A stretch of 64,000 bases of DNA, from contig NC_065548.1 of assembly GCF_022605725.1 (NCBI RefSeq), forward strand, positions 15,037,644 to 15,101,643. Reading direction: 5' to 3'. Below, piece after piece: positions 46,746 to 57,379 of this stretch. The stretch is from Anthonomus grandis grandis. Its lineage: Eukaryota > Arthropoda > Insecta > Coleoptera > Curculionidae. The translations under genes and the position numbers were made by a program. The notes under the pieces are model-generated. The model did no database searches. It had not been told where the DNA came from and saw only the letters and a program-made list of their open reading frames with translations. Each line of letters starts with the position of its first letter. Positions within the stretch are counted from its first letter, which is position 1.

Positions 46746-48420
46746 ATTTTTACTTCGATACAAAATTGAGTTTTTAGTTAAACTATATGTGGGGATCGGT
46801 AAATTTATATTAAACGATGAATGTGTATTATTTATATTTACAGAATGAAGTACTGAGCAGTACTTGTTATGAATCAGGTTTATAAAATAATGCTTGCATG
46901 TTAGTTCTATACATATTCTTTATTATTAAAGTTAATCCTAACAAAGTTAAATAATTAGAATTTTAGATAATGTACTCCCGAAGTTGCATACATTACATAA
47001 GTTGCATATATTAATATAAGTTAATGCATCTAGAAAAACTGGAACTTTGTTAAGTTTGAGGAAAGTATGAGCTTAAACTGCAGGATTTTTATAACTAATA
47101 AATTATTATTGTTTTAAAAGTGCAAGAAATACCTGTAATAAACAAGTGGTTTAGTTTGTACGCTACACAAAAGATGTGCTCAAACACGAAAGGTAAGGGT
47201 ATGCTCATGGCAAGTATTTTAAAAATCATACTTTTTCTTTATGAAGTGGGACAAATGAATCAAAGTTAACTGAAGTTAAATGTTAGAAAAAATAGGTTTT
47301 ATTTAAAAATACCTTTAGTTTTAAGTCTCATGTTAGCCTTATTTGGAAACTAGTTATTATTTACAAACCCTGTCAAAACCCTGTATATTCTTTTTCGATT
47401 GCTTATAAGATGTGTGTTTAGAGCCTTTAAACAACTGACTGTAATACATGCAATAAAATGTCGGTAGTTAAGAATACAATTTTTATTGTACTTCTAAATA
47501 TTAATTTATTGGATTTGGCAGATCAAGCCATTATATATTAAGCTTAATTACTGAACTATCCAAAATTATGCTCTACATTGGAAACCATTTTCGATTCTAA
47601 TCCAAAACTTTATAATATGTTACAACTTTTATTTGGCACCTTTATCTGTGTGATTATAAGCGTAAATTTTATCTATAACGATAAGAAAATTTAAAAATTG
47701 CTACGATAATGAATTATTAAGAGTGTTTCATGACAACATTTTGGAGTTGTTCTATAACTATAATTAAATAGTATTTTGTTTTGTGTCTGTTTAATAATAG
47801 TTTACAGTGGAATTATGTTATACTGAGGTGGTTTATAATGTTTACTATAAAGCGAAAACAGGACAATGCCTGTAATGTTGACTTATTGCAATCTATTCGT
47901 AAGTGGCAATCACAATTTTATTTTTAAGAATTATGTTGCTTTTATTGACATTTAGTGGTCTTGCCTTACTCACTACTTAAATAATGTGAAAGATACTCAA
48001 CTATGTTTGGTTTTTTTTCAATTATGAATTTATTGATAAAACATGATCCAATTCTATGTAAATAAACAGAGGTAATTTGATTTTTGCATTTTTTTGGTAA
48101 ATTAACACTCCTAAGGAGTCACAATTCACCACAATTTTAATAATGTAGTCTATATTTTGGGTTCGTTTGATGTTTTCTTAATTGGTAATATAACCTCAAA
48201 GAGGTATGTGACTAAAATAATTGATATGATCTGATTATTTTCCATTTATTTGACATAATGTTTTTGCTGTTAAATTATGAAAAGTATAGTCTTAAATTAT
48301 AAATAGATTTCTAAATAATTGACTTTTGTTGCTTGCACTATAATTTAAACAATATGTGTAACAAACAAGGAGTTTTACCTCTTTCCGTTAGTGAAAAAGT
48401 AACTAAGCCAAACCACTATA
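46746..48420. other. No recognisable feature
   Basis: AT-rich sequence with only short random frames. No element ends that I could match. Confidence 0.5.
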
Positions 48421-50781
48421 CAGTCCCGTTGAACTTGTAAAACCTATGGGCTATCAAAATATGTCAATATGACCTTAGTGAAATGTTTACGGTTTTCGAG
48501 TTATAAGCAAATTTTAAAATTTTTCAAAGATTCTGAACTACGCCAATGACAATATCTGTCTAACTTTAAAATATTGTCGAATCCTGAAATGCCTTAGGAC
48601 AGTAATCACTTTTTCAAAGTTCTTCTTTATTGTGGAAATAATAAAGGCAGTTCCCAGGATTATTACTTTTTCACTTAATTACTATTTGTTTTGCTTTTAA
48701 AAACTTCCCTGTTTCCTTCTAATTTCATAATGGTGAAAAAATATGCGGGTGTCTTATCTCATGAAAAAGTTATGCTTTTTGATATAGTACGAAACACTCT
48801 TTTAGAAACAGTAAGGAAAACTATCACTAAAACCTACATTTGCATTAAAAATCAAATCTTTTTTTCAATGCCTTAAAAATAAAAGCTACAAAACTTATGC
48901 CTAAAAAACAAAAGCTAGAAAACAAAGCTATAAAAATAATCGAATAATTTAATTTTTATTGTTCCTGGGGATATGGCCTGCAATAAATTTTCAAAGTGTT
49001 CACCACGAGCTCTTATGCAAGTTCTGCATCTTTTTACAAAATCTTTTTAATCGACGCTGAGTTCCTGCTTGATTAATTTCTCGTGCCGCCTCAAGTATTG
49101 TTTCTCTTAGTTCCTCTCTTGTATTAACCGGTCTTAAATAAACACAATCTGTTTTAACCAACCCCAATAAAAAAAATACATAGAATTCAAATCTGGGGAA
49201 CGTGGTGGCCAAAGAATAGAACCCAAGGATCCATCTTCCTGGGAACGTATTATCCAAATGTTGTCGAACCAATGCAGCATAATGAGCAGGACAACCGTCA
49301 TTCTGAAACCAGATTCGCTCTCTCACCTCTAAAGGTACATCTTCTAGCAGAATTGGCAGTTGACCTTGAAGGAGCTCCAAATAAGCTACTCTGTGAGGGT
49401 TATCGAGAATTTCGACTGGACCAATAACCCTGTTGTTGACTATTCCCGTCCAAAGGTTAATGTTGGTGCTGAAATTTCTCCTGCTGAATAGCATGTGGGT
49501 TTTCTATTGCCTATTCTTGCGTGCATTATGGATGTTGAAAATTCCGAAATGTCGACATGAGTATTTGTCACTCCAAAGAATGCTCTCAAAAAAGTCTGGA
49601 TCCGTACGCATTTTTCTCAACATATCTTGACAAAATATCACCCGTTCTCTTTAATCCGCTGGAAGAAGACCTTGTACTCTTTGAACATGAAATGGGTGCA
49701 TTAGGTATCTTCTTAATGTACGATGCACAATAGTTTTTGAAATTCCCGTTCGTCGTTGGATAGTTCTTATTAAAATTGATGGATCTTCAGGCACTTCATC
49801 TAAGATTACCTCATCACTATATTGATGAGCTCTCACTTGGCATTTTTTCTTCGCAATACGCTCTGTGCACAGCAGGAAACACTCGAGAGTTACGAGGTTT
49901 CTTAGAGGAAATCAATCCCTGTAGAGTCTAGCGGCTTCGTTGGCATTCTGATGACTTTCTCCATAGATAAGATGCATTTCTGCATACTCACGCGATGTAT
50001 ACCTAACATAAGGCATTGTAAACTAATTCCAAAACAAATTGAATAAATATTTATTATAATCACCAAATGTCAGTGTGACAAAAAAACTCAAACTGGACAA
50101 TTTGTTCGCCTTAGCAATGCGTTGTAACAAAACAAAAGCAAGCTTTTAATAAAAGTTTCAAATAATAATATCAAAAGCATTAGGCAACGGTAGTGAAATG
50201 TAATGTATTTCTGTTATCTACTAATTTAAAAATTTGATCATCAACATTTTTTTCCCGTCAAAAATTCCTTGAATTCAAAGTAATATGAGATTTAACACAA
50301 ATCTTTATTCTTGTCCTCTACTATCACTAAAACCAATATTATAATAATAATAGTGATAGTTTTCCGTACTATTAACTGTTTCTAAAGAGTGTTTCGTAGT
50401 ATATTAACAAGCATAATTTTTTTATGAGATAAGACACCCGCATATTTTTTCGCCATTATGAACTTAGAATGAAACAGGAAAGTTTTTAAACTGATAGTCA
50501 CGATGAAACACGCATTTCTCTTACAGAAGAGCAAAACAAATAGTAATTAAGTGAAAAAGCAATAATCCTGGGAACTCCCTGTATTATTTCCACAATAAAG
50601 AAGAACTTTGCAAATGTGATTACAGTCCTAAGGCATTTCATGATTGGACAATATTATAAAGTTAGACAGATATTGTCATTGGCGTAGTTTAGATTTTTTG
50701 AAAAAAAATGGTCAGAATCTTTGAAAAATGAGAAGACCTAACCCCAGTTAAAAAGTTTTACAAGTTCAACGGGACACCCTA
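48421..50781 (-). mobile_element. Mariner-related transposon with about 400 bp inverted repeats
   Basis: The left repeat (48421 to about 48840) and right repeat (about 50300 to 50781) match over long blocks, for example TCCCGTTGAACTTGTAAAAC at the ends, ATTGTGGAAATAATA, and GATAAGACACCCGCATAT inside. The left end is CAG next to TATA; the right end reads AGGGTGTCCCG on the - strand, so the left one has lost a few bases of GGGTG. It contains one transposase pseudogene on the - strand. Confidence 0.85.
48915..50016 (-). pseudogene. Mariner-related transposase, DUF4817-like type
   Basis: Starts MPYVRYTSREYAEMHLIYGE then SHQNANEAARLYRD, the DUF4817-like N-terminal helix-turn-helix region, with a stop after YRD. 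Next come a second HTH (ILIRTIQRRTGISKTIVHRT), LWSDKYSCRHFGIFN at the first catalytic position, then LLEDVPLEVRERIWFQNDGC and PAHYAALVRQHLDNTFPGRW (second Asp), WPPRSPDLNSMYFF (third position; the Asp is now Tyr), and KRCRTCIRARGEHFENLL at the C-terminus. At least four frameshifts or stops. Inactive. Confidence 0.85.
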
Positions 50782-52740
50782 TGTATTGCGATTGAAGCCT
50801 AAAAACAATAATAAATCTATTGATAATAATAGTCTGATCTTAAACCATTTCGATCGAAATCAGACCAGCGCTGTATCTTAATTTAAATCCTATGACAGAA
50901 CGAACGGAAAACTGGACAGTTTCCAATTTTTCAAAATGTGAAAATAAGATTACCTGACAGACTTAGACTCATCTGTTAACTTTATGTTTTTTTCTTAATT
51001 GTGAAATGTTCGTTGTTCAGTAATTACAGTGTCGACAATACGGTCGTGTAGTGCAGGTTTGGTTTTTTCTGGTTGCTTATATTATAGTTGTAGTTGTAGT
51101 TTACTAGTGCTACGTTGACAGACTGATATTAATGTAATTTATAAATAGCTCTATTAATTAGAATTTCTGTTGGTGATTCTATTTTATCAAACGCCTTCAG
51201 GTTTCGTGTAAATATCCGGAAAGAAACGTCACATTTGATTGAACTCTTCAAAATTAATTTTTTTTAATTGCCTTTACGTGGATTATACAACTTTATTTAA
51301 TCAAAGCTTATTTTTTCGTCATTAAAATGTCACTAATAAACTATTAGTTTTTAACCAATAATATTAAATTAGTAATTTAAACAGGAAAAACATGTATATA
51401 ATATACACGTAGTTAAACTACGTAGTACATAATTTAAAAAAAAATTATTCAGATGAGAGTATACATTATTTATTGTTACCCAATGCATGAAAAATATCGT
51501 TGCCATGTGCTTAAACAATTATTTATCCAATGAATTTTTGTTATAGTAGTTGCTTTTTTATGTTTATGCCAGATGTCAATCGCAGTTACTGCTAGTGTGT
51601 GATTGTATTGACCATTAAAACTATTTTTTAGTATCAATAAACTGTGGGTACTAGTGATAAAAATTATTATTAAAAAAAAACGCTATACAAATTGTTAAAT
51701 CAAAAATTCTAGTTAGCTTGACCCAATTTAATTCTACATATTCTGCGATGAACCAAATTTAAAAGTACTGATGATCCTAATCTAGGATTTTCGCCTAATG
51801 GAACATTAAACATCTGATTGAAATCGCGTGTTTTGTATAGTTTATTTATGGCACGGGAAAATGTGTTAGTGCAAGTCATATAAATCGGAAACTTAAAAAA
51901 ATGTTCTATGATGATTACGTTTTCGAGCCCAGTTCGAGGAGACGAAAATACAGGGTGTATAGGAAAGAGCGGTTGAAGAAACATTGGACTTTGTTGCTTT
52001 CGGTGTCGCGTTTGGATGATCTTAGCGGTAGGTACAAGAAAAGTGCAAACATATATTACATGTTTATATGTACAAGCTTTTACACATTGTCAAAAAATTA
52101 TACAAACATTGAAAAAATTATACTATAGTAGGTAAACCTACCAGTCTTTGACACTTTTAGAGTTCTTTTTTTCAATCAAATAATTGATATAAATGGTTCT
52201 GTGGAATTCTGTTCTATTTTCTTTTTATTAATAGATCAAATAGGGTTTACTTGAATATCTAAAAGTAGTTTTATCCACAGTGCTCGAGTTTTTGGAAAGC
52301 TAGATATTATTATAAAAATGTAAAATATCCATTAATTAGCCCAAATTATATTACCCAATTATTGACACAATATAGATGTGAATATTTTATTAGTAATAAT
52401 GTGTTTACGTTTAGTAATACATATAAAAGTAAAAGCATGAACCTAATATGTAAATAAAATTCTACTTCACAAACTTATCATACCATGAGTAAAAGAAAAC
52501 TTTATTTAAAAGAAATAATAAGAAAGCATAAGAATACTATTTTCATAGTTTTAAATAATCATAAATCAATTAGCTTTATGATGCCTCATACACATAGGAA
52601 TGTACATCCAATTTCTTACAGATTTTGTAAGCTGCACATTTAATCCATTTATATCTGCATATTTTTTATTTTTTTAGTTTTGATGTCGTATCTCTCATTT
52701 TAATTTAAGATGTTTCTTTATATGTGTTAGATATATTATA
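50782..52740. other. Mostly unassigned; one weak exon candidate
   Basis: No transposon recognised. At 51901-52026 the + strand opens MFYDDYVFEPSSRRRKYRVY then RKERLKKHWTLLLSVSRLDD, followed by GTAGGT at about 52027, which could be a first exon. On the - strand 51984-51709 is open for 91 codons. Neither resembles a known family. Confidence 0.35.
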
Positions 52741-54950
52741 ATTCACATTTTCAAGTTATGAGCTATCTCTGCAAAATAACCATTGAAATCTTGGGGTTGG
52801 ATTGGACTGGGACCAAATGTTTATATCCTGTGAATCCTCATCTGAAATATGGTCAGTTTTTTATAATATTCTTTGCGACTCTATTACTTTGAATTCTCAA
52901 GAAAAACCAATGCGACAGAAAGCAAAGAAGCCTTGGATAAATAAAAATCTTTTTAACATGGTTAAACGGAAGAAACATCTCTAGACAAAAAATATGCGTT
53001 CAAGAAATGACATTGACCTGACGAATCATCGTAGTTTTTCGAAAAGGCTTACAAACTTAATAAAAAATTCCCGCCAAAATTTTGAAATTAATTTAGCAAA
53101 CGACAAAAACCCCAAAAAAATATTTAAATACATTCGCTCCTCAATTAAATCAAGGGTTTCAATACCGTTACTAAAAAAGGGCAACAACAGCATGTGTGAA
53201 AATGAAGTGCAAGTCGCGGAAGAGTTGGCGAGAACATTCGAACAGGCAGTCACTAAAGAGCCTGAACAAGATGTATTACCTACCCCACACTGTCCTCGTA
53301 TCTTAAACTCAATAACAACAATAGATATAAATGAGGAAAAAATTAAACAAAAAATTCAAAACTTAAAAAACGATTCGTCTGCGGGTTTGGACAAATTAAC
53401 GGCAACTATTCTAAAAAAATGCAGTGAAGTGATAGCTGCGCCTCTTGCAAAAGTTATGAAATACTCAATGATTAAAAACTCTGTACCCGAACAGTGGAAA
53501 GTCGCATCGGTCACGCCAATTTTTAAAAAAGGCGACAAGTTATCAGCAGGCAACTATAGGCCGATAAGCCTACTATCGATTGTTTGCAAAATTATGGAGT
53601 CCATTGTTCGAGATGACGTGCAAACATTCTTTACTGAACATTATGTAATACCCAATATCCAACACGGATTTGTAAGGGGTCGCTCTACGATTACTAACCT
53701 GCTTTAATGCCTTAACCAGTGGATAACAGCCTTAGACAAAAATCAACCAATAGATGTCATCTACCTCGACTTTGCTAAGGCATTTGATAGAGTTCCCACG
53801 AAACGATTGTTACATAAGCTAGAACATCTTGACATTAGAGGAGAATTGTTAAATTGGATTGAAGACTTTTTAAAAAATAGAAAGTTTAGTGTGAGGGTGA
53901 GGGGCACCATGTCAAAATTCTATCCAGTATCCAGCGGAGTCCCTCAGGGCTCCGTCCTCGGCCCTCTCCTGTCCCTGGCTTACACGTGTGATTTACCTTC
54001 AGAACTAAAATGTTGGGTATCAATGTTTGCTAACGACACAAAAATATATGCAGTTCCCCTAACTTCTCATCAATAATTGCAAACCGATCTGGACACTATT
54101 TGGAAGTGGTGCAGTGAATGGTTACTTCCACTTAACGCGGACAAGTGTGTGGTGTTACATTTAGGAAAAAATAATCCCCAGCTACCCTACCAAATAAATA
54201 ACATTGAACTTAAAAAAGTCGAATCTTATTGTGATCTTGGAATAATAGTAACTAAGGATCTTTCTTGGTCCCAGCATATTGCCTCAATTGTGAAACGTGC
54301 AAATTCTATGTTGTATCTGCTACAAAAGGCTTTTGTTAAAATTCCATTCCACAATTTTATGAAATTGTATACCACGTTTGTCCGACCTATTATTGAATAT
54401 GCAGGTCCCGTCTGTTGCGCGGACTTGGTGCGCGACAAAAATTTACTTGAATTGTTGCAGCGACGCGCTACATGATCTACTTATGGTTTGCGTATGCCGA
54501 GACCTACCTACAGCAAGAGACTTTCAAATGCAAACTTGCTAACTTTTGATAAACGAAAGTTTCGTGGTGATTTAATTTCTACATTCAGAATCCTGTATAA
54601 TTATTTGGGCTGTGATCTAAACGAACTATTTGAAAGAAATCGGGATATTAGACTTCGCGGTCACACTTTAAAATTAAAAAAAAGATGTATGAAACAAAAA
54701 CACGTTAAATGTTTTTGCCTAATAGAGTGTTTGATGTTTGGAATTCGTTACCCGTAGATGTTATAACTGCTCCTACTGTAAATTGTTTTAAGAATCGTCT
54801 GGATAAATTGGACATGTTTAGTGTTTAATTTGAAAGCTGATATTTGAAGATTTATTCAAATATATTGTAATGCCTACTTAGTTCATAAAGCTATACAGAA
54901 TGTAAATTCTTGGCTTTTATCTAATAAAATAATAATAATAATAATAATAT
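52741..54950 (+). mobile_element. CR1/Jockey-type LINE, 5'-truncated
   Basis: Order: a piece of linker (PMRQKAKKPWINKNLFNMVK), then NPKKIFKYIRSSIKSRVSIP, RT fingers (NDSSAGLDKLTATILKKCSE, QWKVASVTPIFKKGDKLSAG, NYRPISLLSIVCKIMESIV), palm (IQHGFVRGRSTITNLL, YLDFAKAFDRVPTKRLLHKL, VSSGVPQGSVLGPLLSLAYT, MFANDTKIYA with Asp changed to Asn), thumb (LPLNADKCVVLHLGKNN, VRPIIEYAGPVC) and a C-terminal part (RGDLISTFRILYNY, FDVWNSLPVDVITAPTV). Stops at 52984, 53705, 54076 and 54475 and a frameshift near 54710. The 3' end is a (TAA)n tract at about 54925-54948. The endonuclease is missing. Confidence 0.88.
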
Positions 54951-55130
54951 ATCACAGTCAATAGTTCCTTTGAAGTTGAAGAAGTAGTCCATTCTTGATG
55001 TAGTGGAGTTAATATGTCAATGGGTAACTAAAAATACTTCAGTCATCCTGCACTAAATTTATTTAAATATTATTAATCCGACATGTTTCGGACATATAAC
55101 ATGTCCATCATCAGGGATAACAAATTGAGG
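54951..55130 (-). mobile_element. Possible Penelope-like element remnant carrying a hammerhead motif
   Basis: The - strand sequence from about 55130 down to 54951 carries a hammerhead-like core (see the ncRNA entry) followed by TGCAGGATGACTGAAG and AACTTCAAAGGAACTATTGA. Hammerhead ribozymes of the minimal, palindromic stem III type are known from the terminal repeats of Penelope-like retroelements. No Penelope RT or GIY-YIG coding sequence is seen nearby, so the assignment is by inference from the ribozyme only. Confidence 0.45.
55072..55121 (-). ncRNA. Hammerhead ribozyme-like motif (type I, minimal stem III)
   Basis: Read on the - strand: stem I 5' strand UUAUCC (55120-55115), core CUGAUGA (55114-55108), one extra U, stem II GGACAU / AUGUCC (55106-55101 with 55095-55090; 6 bp, loop GUUAU), core GAAA (55089-55086), then ACAUGU as stem III (55086-55081, palindromic, no loop), cleavage base C at 55080, and stem I 3' strand GGAUUA (55079-55074; 4 bp plus one after a mismatch). 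Because stem III has no loop it can only pair between two molecules, as described for Penelope-like and retrozyme hammerheads. The extra U after CUGAUGA departs from the consensus and could weaken it. Confidence 0.65.
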
Positions 55131-55139
55131 GGTTTCGTC

Positions 55140-55364
55140 AATACATCTTATAGATATAGTGCCTCCGACAAGGTCAAAAGGTTAAATAGAATTAAGATAC
55201 ATGAGAATGGGACTAAACCTGGATCTACAAAAAGATTAAAATCACATCGCCAGAAAATGAGAAATATTAGTTCAGATGTCATTGACAACGTTCAAAAAGA
55301 ATTTTTAAATCGCTTTGGTTATTGTCAGGTTGTTAACGGTGCTCAATTTGAACATTTAATTTAG
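55140..55364 (+). pseudogene. Possible C-terminus of a mariner-related transposase
   Basis: The frame ends NISSDVIDNVQKEFLNRFGY then CQVVNGAQFEHLI and a stop. This resembles the end of DUF4817-type transposases (I..V...F..R...C....G..FEHL.). The residues before it (KVKRLNRIKIHENGTKPGST) are not conserved. No catalytic region is left. The call rests on about 30 residues. Confidence 0.4.
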
Positions 55365-56307
55365 ATAGGTATTTAATTAATTTTACATTTTATCATCTTT
55401 CGTTTAAAATTGCTTATATGTAACCACTATTCATTTGTACCATATCCTTTGTAAAAAAAATACATTCTTTCTGATTCTGCATGAAAAAATGCTGATTTCC
55501 ATTTAAAAAACCTATTGATGATGAAAAACCAAATAATAAAATCGACGGGTTCCGGCATTTTTTTCAGAAACGGTCCATTTCATTTTTATTGAATTTATCC
55601 GCTACTTTACTTTATGAAAATTTATTTAGAAATATCACTGTTAGTATTAGTATTTTTGGGTATGACGAAGATAACTTTAAAAATCCCAAATATTTTAAAA
55701 TCTTTAACAAATTTTATCTACTAAATCTTGTTTCTGCAATATTAAAAAAAAGTTTTTGCAACTTTTTATACTTTTTGTATTTTTTCTAAAATTCCTAAAT
55801 AATCATTGAAAATTTCTAAAAAGGAAGAGTTTTCTATCAGTATATATTCTATATCATAAAGAAGAATAAAAGATTTTTATAGATTCAAAAATTTTAAATT
55901 ATTCTCGTTCTCCATGAATTGTAATTAAAAGAAACTTTAAGAAATATGCTCTTTTTGTTAATAGTTTAGGTAAATTTGTAACTAGGTTAATATCTAAATA
56001 GGTCTGGGACATCATTGGCACTTTTTTATAGTCAGTTTTATTGTAAAATGTTTGTTAGAACTAATTAACTTAACTAAATCATAATTTCACTTTATAAAAG
56101 AGATGAAGCAATGAGTAATTAAAACGATAAATGTTTCCTGTATAAAGAAATGAACAATGATACAATGAAAAGCATAATTAATGTGAACAGAGAAGAAACT
56201 TTTGCATCATCGGCTTAAATTAAAACTAATAACTTCGAGGAAATGGGTTTGCTGCATGTGGAAGACCAGTAAAAAAACATCAACTTCTGGTATTTCCCCA
56301 AGCTAAA
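55365..56307. other. No recognisable feature
   Basis: AT-rich sequence without supported genes or element ends. Confidence 0.5.
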
Positions 56308-56632
56308 ATGTTCGAACCTAGACTAGTGCGAAGCACCCTATTCAAGTCTTGTACGTCAACAGTTTGACAAAAGTTTAAACGGGCATGAATATGCAGAACC
56401 TGGGTCTTCAACTGTTTTGGACCAAAATGACACAGTATCCATTAAAACCCAGGATGATACTGATACAGTAATAATGTTTGAATCGGGAAAAAAGTTAAAA
56501 CTTCAGGCTACAAGATGAAACTGAATCATCAGCAGAAGCTAGAATTCTGCAAAAGCAGCGGCTTCAGCAGAATGCATTTGAATTATTAGAGATCCCATTT
56601 TGATGAATCTGTTGTAATTTTTGCAATCAATT
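56308..56632 (+). pseudogene. PCNA pseudogene
   Basis: Opens with ATG and MFEPRLVRSTLFK, the start of PCNA (MFEARLVQ.SLLKK). It then jumps about 45 residues to GMNMQNLGLQ (PCNA GMNLGSMSKIL), then in another frame DTVSIKTQDDTDTVIMFES, very close to PCNA DTVTIKAQDNADTVTIMFES. Next come EKVKTSGYKMKLNH (EKVSDYEMKLMNL) and SHFDESVVIFA (SQFGESVVISC), past further frameshifts and stops. So the sliding-clamp protein is recognisable in five blocks in the right order, but deleted internally and full of frameshifts. No intron is visible between blocks, so it may be a retrocopy, though the decay makes this uncertain. Confidence 0.85.
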
Positions 56633-57379
56633 GGAGAATTGAAATTGGAATTTTGCTGGAGTCACTTTCTCCCTATAAGGAATCATAGGAACTAAAAGTC
56701 TTTGCACGCACAATTTTGATAAAGAATAGAAGTCTGTTATTATCGATTTTTAGGATTTAGTCACGTTAACCTAAGTGAGTTTTATACACAATATATTCAA
56801 TTAAGTTACAAATATATTCTTATAAAATATCCTCATATTTACAATCAAATTAAGACTATTATTCTTGATCCTAAAGTTATTTACGTTTGATAAATTTATT
56901 ACTCTTATTTAAAATGTAATAAAGTAGGAATAAAGAATAATTATTTATTGAAATTGGTCATTTTCGTTATCGCCCTAGTCTGTAAAGGTGTCCAATCAAC
57001 AACTCTATTCTTCATAATTAGATTTTTATGTGATATGCTAATTTGGGTTTTATTTTTAAGCAATAAAATGTTCATTCTCACTAAATTTCAACTACAATCA
57101 GCATATTTGAATTACCTAGAATATTATTCTTAAAATAGATTTATATTTTATTTCTTAGTTTTATTTTTTAAATAGATATTATATTGTTGTCAACAAGACG
57201 GTTAATAAAATCATGGTTGGAGTTGCTACCATCCAGAAATAAAAAAATAATATTCTCATTACTACAAACATCAGATTAAAAACATTAACACAACCTTTTC
57301 TATAAAAAATGGTGTATATTTTTTAAATACAATTTGGATGAATGGTACACGACAAATTTACAAACAAAAATTACTGGCG
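56633..57379. other. 3' flank of the Jupiter-like gene
   Basis: AT-rich with no coding signal; probably contains the 3' UTR of the - strand gene that ends at 57380. AATAAA-type sequences occur on both strands, so no single signal is chosen. Confidence 0.4.

Noticed and set aside
51901..52026. First exon MFYDDYVFEPSS... with a GTAGGT donor
   Set aside because: No family match, no clear promoter, and an antisense frame of similar length overlaps. Kept only as a remark.
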